DNA from: an uncultured Marvinbryantia sp.
GTDB lineage: Bacteria > Bacillota > Clostridia > Lachnospirales > Lachnospiraceae
Assembly (NCBI GenBank): GCA_947630735.1
Contig: CANRIR010000011.1
Coordinates: 1 to 58,306 of the forward strand
Length of the DNA: 58,306 nt
Reading direction: 5' to 3'
The position numbers and the translations under genes were made by a program. The notes under the pieces are model-generated. The model was given only the letters and a program-made list of their open reading frames with translations. It was not told the origin of the DNA and searched no databases. Shown in pieces: positions 42,623 through 50,413 of the stretch. The first letter of the stretch is position 1. Every line of letters begins with the position of its first letter.

Positions 42623-44140
42623 ATGGCAGTAAAAATGTTTGCGGCGATCGACGTGGGTTCCTACGAGGTGGGAATGAAGATCTTCGAGTTTTCGCCGCGG
42701 CGGGAGATGAAGCAGATCGACAGCGTCTGCTGCCGTCTTGGGCTGGGGAAGGACACTTACAACACCGGCAAGATCAGTGTGAAAAAAATAGAGGAGCTGT
42801 GCGCCATCCTGAACGATTTTGTGCGCATCATGAACGGCTATAAGGTAAGCGCGTACCGCGCCTGCGCCACGAGCTCCGTGCGCGAGGCCAGGAACCATCT
42901 GCTGATTCTGGAGCAGATCAAGCGCACAACCGGGCTTAGCCTGGAGATCCTGGACAATTCCGAGCAGCGCTTCCTGGATTACAAATCCATCGCGTTCGGG
43001 GAAAAGAATTTCTACAAGATCATCCAGAACGGCACGGCCATCGTGGACGTGGGGAGCGGCAGCATCCAGATCAGCCTGTTCGACAACGACAAGCTGGTGA
43101 CCACCCAGAACATCCGCATGGGCAACCTGCGCATCCGCGAGAAGATGGCGGACTTGGTGCGCAACACCCTGCACATAGAGGCGATGGCGGAGGAGCTGAT
43201 CAACAACGAGCTGGCCAGCTTCAAAAAAATGTACTTAAAGGACCGCCAGGTCAAGAACCTGATCGTGGCGGGCGACTATATCCTGGAGCTTTTGAAAAAG
43301 CCCATGGTGGAGACCGGCGAGTTCCGCGTCACGTACGACGCGATCATCGGCAAGCGCCCGGAGGAGATCGCCCGGGATTACGGCATCCCGTCGGAGAGCG
43401 CGTCGCTCATATTGCCGTCCATGACCATCTACAAGCGCCTCATCGAGGAGATGGGGGCGGAGCAGATCTGGATGCCGGGCCTTTCTCTGAGCGACGGCAT
43501 CGCCTACGACTACGCCCAGAAGAACAAGCTGATCCGGGCGGAGCACAATTTTGAGGACGACATCGTGGCGGCGGCCCGCATTGTGGCGAAGCGCTACCAG
43601 AGCAACAAGAGCCACATCCGCAACCTGGAAAGCCTGGCCCTGTCCATCTTCGACAAGCTCAAAAAAATATCCGGCCTGGACGCGCGGCAGCGGCTGCTTC
43701 TGCAGATCGCGGTCATTCTGCACGGGTGCGGCAAATACATCAACCTGTCGGACGGCGCGGAGTGCTCGTACAGCATCATCATGGCCACGGAGATCATCGG
43801 GCTTTCCAACCGGGAGAGGCGGATCATCGCCAACGTGGTCAAATACAATACCTTTGAGATTTCCTACGAGGACATTCTGGAACAGCCGGGTCTCACGGAA
43901 AAAGACTTTATGCTGATCATGAAACTGACGGCCATCCTGCGCGTGGCGAATGCCCTGGACCGCAGCCACAAGCAGAAGTTCAGCGAGGTGCGGATTCTTG
44001 TGAAGGACGGCGAGCTGCAGATCCATGTGGACACGTCGGAGGACATCACGCTGGAGAAGGGCCTGTTTCCGCCAAAGGCGGACTATTTTGAGGAAGTATT
44101 TCACATCCGTCCTGTCATTCGGCAGAAAAAGACGTTGTAG
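42623..44140 (+). CDS. ppx: Exopolyphosphatase (Ppx/GppA) with HD-like C-terminal domain
   Basis: A 505-residue Ppx/GppA phosphatase that releases phosphate from polyphosphate or pppGpp. The actin-like ATPase fold shows the first phosphate loop AAIDVGSYEVGMKIFE and the second AIVDVGSGSIQISLF, with the CATSSVREARN stretch and the catalytic glutamate in NSEQRF. A second domain from about residue 310 is a helical HD-type domain (LLQIAVILHGCGKYI). GGAGCAGGGG precedes the start. It sits 15 bases upstream of ppk. Confidence 0.9.
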   Translation: MAVKMFAAIDVGSYEVGMKIFEFSPRREMKQIDSVCCRLGLGKDTYNTGKISVKKIEELCAILNDFVRIMNGYKVSAYRACATSSVREARNHLLILEQIKRTTGLSLEILDNSEQRFLDYKSIAFGEKNFYKIIQNGTAIVDVGSGSIQISLFDNDKLVTTQNIRMGNLRIREKMADLVRNTLHIEAMAEELINNELASFKKMYLKDRQVKNLIVAGDYILELLKKPMVETGEFRVTYDAIIGKRPEEIARDYGIPSESASLILPSMTIYKRLIEEMGAEQIWMPGLSLSDGIAYDYAQKNKLIRAEHNFEDDIVAAARIVAKRYQSNKSHIRNLESLALSIFDKLKKISGLDARQRLLLQIAVILHGCGKYINLSDGAECSYSIIMATEIIGLSNRERRIIANVVKYNTFEISYEDILEQPGLTEKDFMLIMKLTAILRVANALDRSHKQKFSEVRILVKDGELQIHVDTSEDITLEKGLFPPKADYFEEVFHIRPVIRQKKTL

Positions 44141-44155
44141 AGGGAGGGGATCGTC

Positions 44156-46288
44156 ATGGAGGCGGATTTTACAAAACCGGAATATTACCGGAACCGGGAG
44201 GACAGCTGGATCAGCTTTAACGAGCGGGTGCTGGGGGAGGCCAGGGACAAGAATACGCCCCTGTTCGAGCGCCTGAAATTTTTGAGCATCACTTCGTCCA
44301 ATTTTGACGAATTTTTCATGATCCGGGTGGCGTCCCTGAAGGATATGGTCAATGTGGGCTACACCAAAAAGGACATCGCGGGCATGACGGCCACGGAGCA
44401 GCTTGCCCTCATCCTGAAAAGGGTGCAGGAGGTGGTAAGCCTGCAGTATTCCACCTATAACCGCTCCATCCTGCCGGCCTTGAAGCAGCAGGGCCTGGAG
44501 GTGGTCACGCGCCACGAGGATATGACGGAGGCGCAGAAAAAATACGCCGACCGCTATTTTGAGGAGAACGTCTACCCGGTGCTGACGCCCATGGCCATGG
44601 ATTCCTCGCGGCCGTTCCCGCTGATCCGCAACAAGACGCTGAACATCGGCGCGCTGATCCTGAAACAGGGGGACGGCAAGAAGGAGGCCACGGCGGAGTT
44701 CGCCACGGTGCAGGTGCCGTCGGTGCTGCCGAGGATCATCGAGCTCCCGTGCGAGAGCGGGCGCGCGGTCATTCTGCTGGAGGAAGTCATCGAGCGCAAC
44801 ATCGGCAAGCTCTTTTTGAACTACAAGGTGCTCTGCGCGCATCCCTACCGCATCATGCGCAACGCGGACCTGACCATCGACGAGGACGAGGCGGCGGATC
44901 TTCTGAAGGAGATCCAGAAGCAGCTGAAAAAGCGCCAGTGGGGCGAGGTCATCCGCCTGGAAGTGGAAGAGGGGATGGACAAACAGCTGCTGAAAATCCT
45001 CAAAAAAGAATTTAACATCCGCGGGGACGACATTTTCCGCATCAACGGCCCGCTGGATCTCACATTTTTGATGAAGATGTACGGGCTGGACGGCTTTGAC
45101 AAGCTGAAGAACAAGCCCTACACGCCGCAGCCCGTGCCGGCCCTGATGGACCAGGACGACATCTTCGCGGCCATCCGGGAGCACGACATTCTGCTGCACC
45201 ACCCGTATATGACGTTCGACCCGGTGGTCAATTTTGTGAAGCAGGCGGCGCGGGACCCGGAGGTGCTTGCCATCAAGCAGACCCTCTACCGCGTGAGCGG
45301 CAATTCCCCCATCATCGCGGCGCTGGCCCAGGCCGCCGAGAACGGCAAGCAGGTGTCCGTGCTGGTGGAACTGAAGGCGCGCTTTGACGAGGAGAACAAC
45401 ATCGTCTGGGCGAAGATGCTGGAAAAAGCCGGCTGCCATGTGATCTACGGCCTGGTGGGCTTAAAGACCCACAGCAAGATCACGCTGGTGGTGCGAAAAG
45501 AGGAGGACGGCATCCGCCGCTATGTGCACCTGGGCACCGGCAACTACAATGACTCCACGGCGAAGCTCTACACGGACTGCGGGCTTCTGACCTGCTCCGA
45601 GTCCATCGGCGAGGACGCCACAGCCGTCTTCAACATGCTTTCCGGCTACTCGGAGCCGAAGCACTGGAACAAGCTGTCCCTCGCGCCCATCTGGCTGCGG
45701 GACCGCTTCTACGAGCTGATCGGCCGCGAGACAGAGCACGCCCTGGCGGGCGGGCAGGCCCACATCGTCGCGAAGATGAATTCCCTGTGCGACAAGGAGA
45801 TCATCGCGAAGCTGTATGAGGCCTCCGCGGCGGGGGTAAAGATCGACCTGATCATCCGCGGCATCTGCTGCCTGAAGACCGGCATTCCGGGCGTGAGCGA
45901 GAATATAACCGTGCGCTCCATCGTGGGCAATTTCCTGGAGCACGCGCGCATCTTCTACTTCCACAACAACGGGCAGCCGGAGGTCTACATGGGCAGCGCG
46001 GACTGGATGCCGCGCAATCTCGACAAGCGCGTGGAGATCCTGTTCCCGCTGGAAAATGAGCGCATCCGGGAGGAGGCCCTGCACATCCTCAGCATTCAGA
46101 TGGAGGACAACGTGAAGGCGCACATCCTGCAGCCGGACGGCTCCTACGAAAAGATCGACAAGCGGGGCAAGGTGCTCTTATGCGCCCAGGATTTCTTCTG
46201 CAAAGAGGCCGTGGAGCGCGTGGCGGTGCCCAAAGATCCGGTTCACGACCGGGTGTTTGTGCCGGCGGAGCCCGCGGCGGAGGAGTAG
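44156..46288 (+). CDS. ppk1: Polyphosphate kinase 1
   Basis: A 710-residue enzyme that makes polyphosphate from ATP. It begins with the standard SWISFNERVLGEARD and FLSITSSNFDEFFMIRV blocks. The two phospholipase-D-like C-terminal domains carry the active-site histidines H439 in LKTHSK and H458 in YVHLGTGNYN. The SADWMPRNLDKRVE block is near the end. Length is normal. Directly follows ppx, so synthesis and breakdown enzymes are co-expressed. Confidence 0.96.
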   Translation: MEADFTKPEYYRNREDSWISFNERVLGEARDKNTPLFERLKFLSITSSNFDEFFMIRVASLKDMVNVGYTKKDIAGMTATEQLALILKRVQEVVSLQYSTYNRSILPALKQQGLEVVTRHEDMTEAQKKYADRYFEENVYPVLTPMAMDSSRPFPLIRNKTLNIGALILKQGDGKKEATAEFATVQVPSVLPRIIELPCESGRAVILLEEVIERNIGKLFLNYKVLCAHPYRIMRNADLTIDEDEAADLLKEIQKQLKKRQWGEVIRLEVEEGMDKQLLKILKKEFNIRGDDIFRINGPLDLTFLMKMYGLDGFDKLKNKPYTPQPVPALMDQDDIFAAIREHDILLHHPYMTFDPVVNFVKQAARDPEVLAIKQTLYRVSGNSPIIAALAQAAENGKQVSVLVELKARFDEENNIVWAKMLEKAGCHVIYGLVGLKTHSKITLVVRKEEDGIRRYVHLGTGNYNDSTAKLYTDCGLLTCSESIGEDATAVFNMLSGYSEPKHWNKLSLAPIWLRDRFYELIGRETEHALAGGQAHIVAKMNSLCDKEIIAKLYEASAAGVKIDLIIRGICCLKTGIPGVSENITVRSIVGNFLEHARIFYFHNNGQPEVYMGSADWMPRNLDKRVEILFPLENERIREEALHILSIQMEDNVKAHILQPDGSYEKIDKRGKVLLCAQDFFCKEAVERVAVPKDPVHDRVFVPAEPAAEE

Positions 46289-46326
46289 GGGCAGGGGCGC
46301 TTTTGGATGCGCCGTTATGGAAAATG

Positions 46327-46360
46327 GAAAGAGTTGCCGCTATGCGAAAGAGTTGTCGCT
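46327..46360 (+). repeat. 19-bp spaced direct repeat before the amino-acid transporter promoter
   Basis: GAAAGAGTTGCCGCT (46327-46341) and GAAAGAGTTGTCGCT (46346-46360) differ at one base and end six bases before the -35 element, on nearly two helical turns. This is an activator-like arrangement. Confidence 0.6.
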
Positions 46361-46365
46361 TTGGC

Positions 46366-46394
46366 TTGACAGTTTTTTCGATTGGTGGTATGTT
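46366..46394 (+). promoter_or_regulatory. Promoter of the amino-acid ABC transporter operon
   Basis: TTGACA (46366-46371) and TATGTT (46389-46394) with a 17-base spacer, about 55 bases before the start codon. Confidence 0.7.
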
Positions 46395-46448
46395 TAAGAT
46401 TATAAAAATACAGCAATTTTTATGAATATTTATGAGGAGGACAAAGAG

Positions 46449-47249
46449 ATGAAAAAGTTATTTGCAGCAGTTTTACTGGGAACCATGACGCTTTCCATGG
46501 GTGTGCTGGCGTCCGCGGAGGACGACGGCGTGCTGAAGATGGCGACCAACGCGGAGTTCCCGCCCTACGAGTACCATGAGATGGTGGACGGCGAGGACAA
46601 GATCGTGGGCATCGACGCGGAAGTGGCGGGCCTGATCGCCGAGGAGCTCGGCATGACCCTGGAAATTGAAGATATGGCTTTCGACTCCGTGCTCGCGGCA
46701 GTGCAGACCGGCCAGGTGGACATCGCCATGGCGGGCATCACGGTGACGGAGGAACGCCTGCAGTCCGTATCCTTTACGGATCCCTACACCACGGCCACCC
46801 AGATGATCATTGTGCCGGAGGGCAGCGACATCAAGGGCCCGGACGATCTGGCGGGCAAGACCATTGGCGTGCAGCTGGGCACCACCGGCGACATCTACGT
46901 GGAGGACGTGGAGGACGCTACCATCGAGCGCTTCAACAAGGGCTTTGAGGCGGTGCAGGACCTGCTGGCAGGCAGACTGGACGCCGTGGTGATCGATGGC
47001 GAGCCCGCGAAGGTGTTCGTTTCGCAGAACGAGGGCCTGGTGCTCATCGACGAGCCGTTCACCGAGGAGGAATATGCCATCGCGGTTGCGAAGGACAACG
47101 AGGAGTTCCTCACAAAGGTAAATGACGCGCTGACCAAGCTGAAAGAGAGCGGCGCGTTCCAGGAAGTGGTTGACAAGTACATCAGCAGCGACGACTCTGC
47201 GGACGAGGCGGAGACGGAGGCAGCTGAGTCCGAAACAGCCGCGGAATAA
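46449..47249 (+). CDS. Polar amino-acid ABC transporter substrate-binding protein
   Basis: A 266-residue family 3 solute-binding protein. It has a signal peptide (MKKLFAAVLLGTMTLSMGVLASA) and core motifs LKMATNAEFPPYEYHE, GIDAEVAGLIAEELGM, DIAMAGITVTEER and GVQLGTTGDIYV. Unlike most Firmicute binding proteins it has no lipobox cysteine, so it would be released or held by the permease only. An acidic tail (EAETEAAESETAAE) ends it. GAGGAGGAC precedes ATG 46449. The ligand may be glutamine, cystine or another polar amino acid. Confidence 0.92.
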   Translation: MKKLFAAVLLGTMTLSMGVLASAEDDGVLKMATNAEFPPYEYHEMVDGEDKIVGIDAEVAGLIAEELGMTLEIEDMAFDSVLAAVQTGQVDIAMAGITVTEERLQSVSFTDPYTTATQMIIVPEGSDIKGPDDLAGKTIGVQLGTTGDIYVEDVEDATIERFNKGFEAVQDLLAGRLDAVVIDGEPAKVFVSQNEGLVLIDEPFTEEEYAIAVAKDNEEFLTKVNDALTKLKESGAFQEVVDKYISSDDSADEAETEAAESETAAE

Positions 47250-47273
47250 ATTCACACATTGATCTGAATTTAT

Positions 47274-47313
47274 GGGGCTGCCGCATCCATACGTTTTGCG
47301 GCAGCCCCGTTTT
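47274..47313 (+). terminator. Hairpin between binding protein and permease
   Basis: GGGGCTGCCGC (47274-47284) and GCGGCAGCCCC (47298-47308) form a perfect 11-bp stem with a 13-base loop, followed by GTTTTC. It probably acts as a partial terminator or mRNA stabiliser, giving more binding protein than permease. Confidence 0.8.
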
Positions 47314-47388
47314 CATAGACATGCGGATCCGGGCCGGATGAGCAGGGCTTGTCCGGGCGGAGCGCATGCTTCAGGAAAGGGGAAAAAG

Positions 47389-48081
47389 ATGATACAGTCT
47401 TTGATGGACAGGATCCAGTTTAATTTTATCGACGGCGACCGCTGGGTCTATCTGGCGGACGGCCTGAAGAACACGCTGATCATGACGGTGTTCGCGCTGC
47501 TTCTGGGGCTTGTGATCGGGTTTCTGATCGCCATTGTGCGCTCCACTCACGATAAGACGGGATCCCTGCGCGTGCTGAATCTGTTCTGCAAGGTGTACCT
47601 GACCGTCATCCGGGGCACGCCGGTGCTGGTTCAGCTTTTGATTTGCTACTTTGTCATTCTGGTCAATACGGGGCTTCCAAAGGTGGCCATCGCCTTCATC
47701 GCCTTCGGCTTAAATTCCGGCGCTTACGTGGCGGAGATCATCCGAAGCGGCATCATGTCCATCGACAACGGACAGTTTGAGGCGGGCAGGAGCCTGGGCT
47801 TTAACTATGTGCAGACCATGATATTTATTATCCTGCCGCAGGCCTTAAAAAATGTGCTTCCGGCCCTGGGCAACGAGTTCATCGTGCTTTTGAAGGAGAC
47901 CTCCGTGGCCGGCTACATAGCCATCGCGGATTTGACCAAGGGCGGCGACATCATCCGCAGCCGCACCTTCGACGCGTTCATGCCGCTCATCACGGTGGCA
48001 ATTATCTATCTGGTCATGGTGCTGACTTTCAGTAAGCTTTTGAGTATCCTGGAAAGGAGGCTGCGCAACAATGAGCGTTAA
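47389..48081 (+). CDS. Polar amino-acid ABC transporter permease
   Basis: A 230-residue permease of the HisM/GlnP type with about five membrane helices. The coupling motif [34 protein letters not shown] (EAA loop) is intact and binds the ATPase. The start [17 protein letters not shown] and [15 protein letters not shown] are typical. GGAAAGGGG precedes ATG 47389. Its end overlaps the ATPase gene by 11 bases. Confidence 0.94.
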   Translation: MIQSLMDRIQFNFIDGDRWVYLADGLKNTLIMTVFALLLGLVIGFLIAIVRSTHDKTGSLRVLNLFCKVYLTVIRGTPVLVQLLICYFVILVNTGLPKVAIAFIAFGLNSGAYVAEIIRSGIMSIDNGQFEAGRSLGFNYVQTMIFIILPQALKNVLPALGNEFIVLLKETSVAGYIAIADLTKGGDIIRSRTFDAFMPLITVAIIYLVMVLTFSKLLSILERRLRNNER

Positions 48082-48811
48082 GGAACCCCTGATCCGTGTG
48101 GAGGATCTGAAAAAGGAATTTACGGGCGTGCACGCCCTAAACGGCGTGTCCACAAAGATCTGCCGGGGCGAGGTGGTGTTTGTGGTCGGGCCCTCCGGCT
48201 CCGGAAAGAGCACGTTTCTGCGGTGCCTCAACCGCCTGGAGGATCCCACCAGCGGGCACATTTACTTTGACGGCGTGGATCTTCTGGACAAGAAAGTGAA
48301 CATCAACCGGCACCGCCAGAAGATGGGCATGGTGTTCCAGCACTTCAACCTGTTCCCGCACATGACCGTGCTGCGGAACATGACCATAGCGCCCATGAAG
48401 CTGCAGGGCGTAAGCCGCGAGGAGGCGGAAAAGGAGGCCATGAAGCTTCTGGAGCGCGTGGGCCTTGCGGACCGCGCCGGCGCCTACCCCAGCCAGCTCT
48501 CCGGCGGGCAGAAGCAGCGCGTGGCCATTGTGCGCGCCCTGTGCATGAAGCCGGAGGTCATGCTGTTCGATGAGCCCACCTCGGCCCTCGACCCGGAGAT
48601 GGTGGGGGAAGTGCTGCAGGTAATGGGCGAGCTGGCGAAAGAGAACATGACCATGGTGGTGGTCACCCACGAGATGGGCTTTGCCAAAGAGGTGGCGCAC
48701 CGGGTGCTCTTTATGGCGGAGGGGCAGATCCTGGAGGAAGGGCCGCCTGCGGAATTTTTTGCGAATCCCAAAAACGAGCGCCTGAAGGCGTTTTTGAGCA
48801 AAGTCATCTAG
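48071..48811 (+). CDS. glnQ: Polar amino-acid ABC transporter ATP-binding protein
   Basis: A 246-residue GlnQ/HisP-type ATPase that powers the permease encoded before it. Walker A is GPSGSGKST, the Q-loop is [12 protein letters not shown], the signature is [11 protein letters not shown], Walker B is [13 protein letters not shown], and the switch histidine is in VVTHEMGF. All motifs are complete. The symbol names the family; the amino acid carried is not known. AGGAGG ahead of ATG 48071 lies in the permease gene. Confidence 0.93.
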   Translation: MSVKEPLIRVEDLKKEFTGVHALNGVSTKICRGEVVFVVGPSGSGKSTFLRCLNRLEDPTSGHIYFDGVDLLDKKVNINRHRQKMGMVFQHFNLFPHMTVLRNMTIAPMKLQGVSREEAEKEAMKLLERVGLADRAGAYPSQLSGGQKQRVAIVRALCMKPEVMLFDEPTSALDPEMVGEVLQVMGELAKENMTMVVVTHEMGFAKEVAHRVLFMAEGQILEEGPPAEFFANPKNERLKAFLSKVI

Positions 48812-48848
48812 TCCGCCGGCGCGGGCTTGTCGAATCGCGCGAAAAAAT

Positions 48849-48881
48849 TTGCTTGCAATTGTGCGGCGAACTATATATGAT
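48849..48881 (+). promoter_or_regulatory. Promoter of folC
   Basis: TTGCTT (48849-48854) with TATATA (48872-48877), and TTGCAA (48853-48858) with TATGAT (48876-48881), both have 17-base spacers and overlap by four bases in register. One or both would drive folC. Confidence 0.6.
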
Positions 48882-48883
48882 GA

Positions 48884-48937
48884 TGCCAGGGCCATAAAGC
48901 CGGGGCCGATGTCAGGATCCGGGTTTGGGCCCTGGCA
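48884..48937 (+). promoter_or_regulatory. Leader hairpin before folC
   Basis: TGCCAGGGCC (48884-48893) pairs perfectly with GGCCCTGGCA (48928-48937), enclosing 34 bases that hold GC-rich inner complementarity. The stem begins only a few bases after the promoter -10, so it would be at the very 5' end of the mRNA. It lacks a T-run and does not match a tetrahydrofolate riboswitch as far as can be seen. Confidence 0.5.
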
Positions 48938-48962
48938 TTCTATGCGGTTGTGGAGGCATATT

Positions 48963-50258
48963 ATGACATATGAGGAAGCGGTAAGCTATATCGAGAGCGT
49001 CCCAAAGTTTACATCCAAAAACAAGCCCTCCAATACGGTGGAGCTGATGGAGCGGCTGGGAAGGCCGGAGCGCGGCATGAATATTATCCATGTGGCGGGC
49101 ACCAACGGGAAAGGTTCCGTCTGCGCCTTTTTGGCGGCCATGCTGACGGCGGGCAAAAAGAAGACGGGGCTGTTTACATCGCCGCATCTGGTGAAGATCA
49201 ACGAGCGGTTCCAGATCGGCGGGGTGCCCGTCTCGGACGCGGAATTTCTGGCGGCCTATGAAAAAGTGTGGAAGGCCGTGCAGGAGATGATGGCGGACGG
49301 GTTCGCGCACCCGGCGTATTTTGAGCTTCTGTTTGCCATGGGCATGCTGATCTTCCGGGAGCGCGGCGTGGAGTATCTGGTGATGGAGACGGGGCTTGGC
49401 GGCAGGCTGGACGCCACCAACACCGTGGAGCACCCCATCGCGGTGGTGATAACCTCCATCAGTTTGGACCACACGGAGTACCTGGGCGATACGGTGCGCG
49501 AGATCGCGGCGGAGAAAGCCGGCATCATCAAGGCGGGCGTGCCCGTCGTCTACGATGCGGGCGACGCAGAGGCCGCGCAGGTGATCCGGGAGCATGCGCA
49601 GAAAATGGGCTCCCCGGCCATCGCTCTTTTGCCCTCCATGTACCAAATTTGCGGGAAAACCGATAAAAGCATTGATTTTATGCTGGATGTCGGGTATTAT
49701 GAGCATAGAGTCTTTACGGCTCCCTATCCGGCGGCCTACCAGGCGTGCAACGCCTCGCTGGCCTTGCTCGCCATGGAGATCATCGATCCCGTACATACGG
49801 TCGCGCACGAGCTGCGTGCGCAGGCGCTTGCATCGGCCAGATGGCCGGGGCGCATGGAGACCGTGCTTCCGGGGGTCATCGTGGACGGCGCCCACAACGC
49901 GGACGGCGTGCGCCAGTTTGTGCGGACGCTTACGGATGTGGAGGAGGGCAGGCGCGTGGTGCTTTTGTTCTCCGCCGTGTCGGATAAAAACTACGAGAGG
50001 ATGATCGAGACCATCTGCCAGACGGGAAAGCTGTCGGAAGTGATCGTCACGCAGATCGAGGGCTCGCGCATCGTGCCGGCCGGGGAGCTGGCGAAGGTTT
50101 TTGAAACCTGCACAGATGTGCCGGTCAACACGGTGCCGGACATCCGCCGGGCATTTGAGACAGGCCTTGACAAGCGCGGGGACGGACTGCTGTTCTGCGT
50201 GGGCAGCCTGTATCTGGTGGGGGAGATAAAAGGGATTTTAGAGGAGAGGCATAAATGA
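48963..50258 (+). CDS. folC: Folylpolyglutamate synthase / dihydrofolate synthase
   Basis: A 431-residue ATP-dependent ligase of the Mur ligase fold that adds glutamate to folates, and may also make dihydrofolate from dihydropteroate. The P-loop is HVAGTNGKGSV, followed by TSPHLVKINERFQIGG, METGLGGRLDATN, SLDHTEYLGDT and the C-terminal WPGRMETV and VDGAHNADG blocks. ATG 48963 has GGAGGC upstream; an open frame to 48849 covers the promoter and is not used. The stop overlaps the next small gene (ATGA). Confidence 0.95.
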   Translation: MTYEEAVSYIESVPKFTSKNKPSNTVELMERLGRPERGMNIIHVAGTNGKGSVCAFLAAMLTAGKKKTGLFTSPHLVKINERFQIGGVPVSDAEFLAAYEKVWKAVQEMMADGFAHPAYFELLFAMGMLIFRERGVEYLVMETGLGGRLDATNTVEHPIAVVITSISLDHTEYLGDTVREIAAEKAGIIKAGVPVVYDAGDAEAAQVIREHAQKMGSPAIALLPSMYQICGKTDKSIDFMLDVGYYEHRVFTAPYPAAYQACNASLALLAMEIIDPVHTVAHELRAQALASARWPGRMETVLPGVIVDGAHNADGVRQFVRTLTDVEEGRRVVLLFSAVSDKNYERMIETICQTGKLSEVIVTQIEGSRIVPAGELAKVFETCTDVPVNTVPDIRRAFETGLDKRGDGLLFCVGSLYLVGEIKGILEERHK

Positions 50259-50401
50259 TCAATTATGAGGAAGAACTAAAGAAATTTCATCCGAGCCTGG
50301 ATGTGAACGAGGCGGAGGATGCCATCTACAAGCGGGATTTCACAGATATCACGGATATACTCAAGGAAATGCTGCAAGAAGAAAAGAACAAGCGGAAATA
50401 A
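50255..50401 (+). CDS. 48-residue acidic/basic small protein, unknown
   Basis: A 48-codon frame starts at ATG 50255, sharing ATGA with the folC stop, and ends at TAA 50399-50401. The product starts MINYEEELKKFHPSLDVNEA and ends in a basic tail (EEKNKRK). GAGGAGAGG precedes the start inside folC. It is predicted helical and soluble. The tight coupling to folC and the natural start and stop argue for a real gene. I do not recognise a named family. Confidence 0.7.
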   Translation: MINYEEELKKFHPSLDVNEAEDAIYKRDFTDITDILKEMLQEEKNKRK

Positions 50402-50413
50402 GGGGGATGTCGT

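Noticed and set aside
43235-45439. Minus-strand open frame of about 734 codons opposite ppx and ppk1
   Set aside because: Shadow of two conserved genes with complete motifs; composition rich in His, Arg, Gln, Leu.
48884-48937. Tetrahydrofolate riboswitch before folC
   Set aside because: A strong stem exists, but the conserved riboswitch core is not visible; recorded only as a hairpin.
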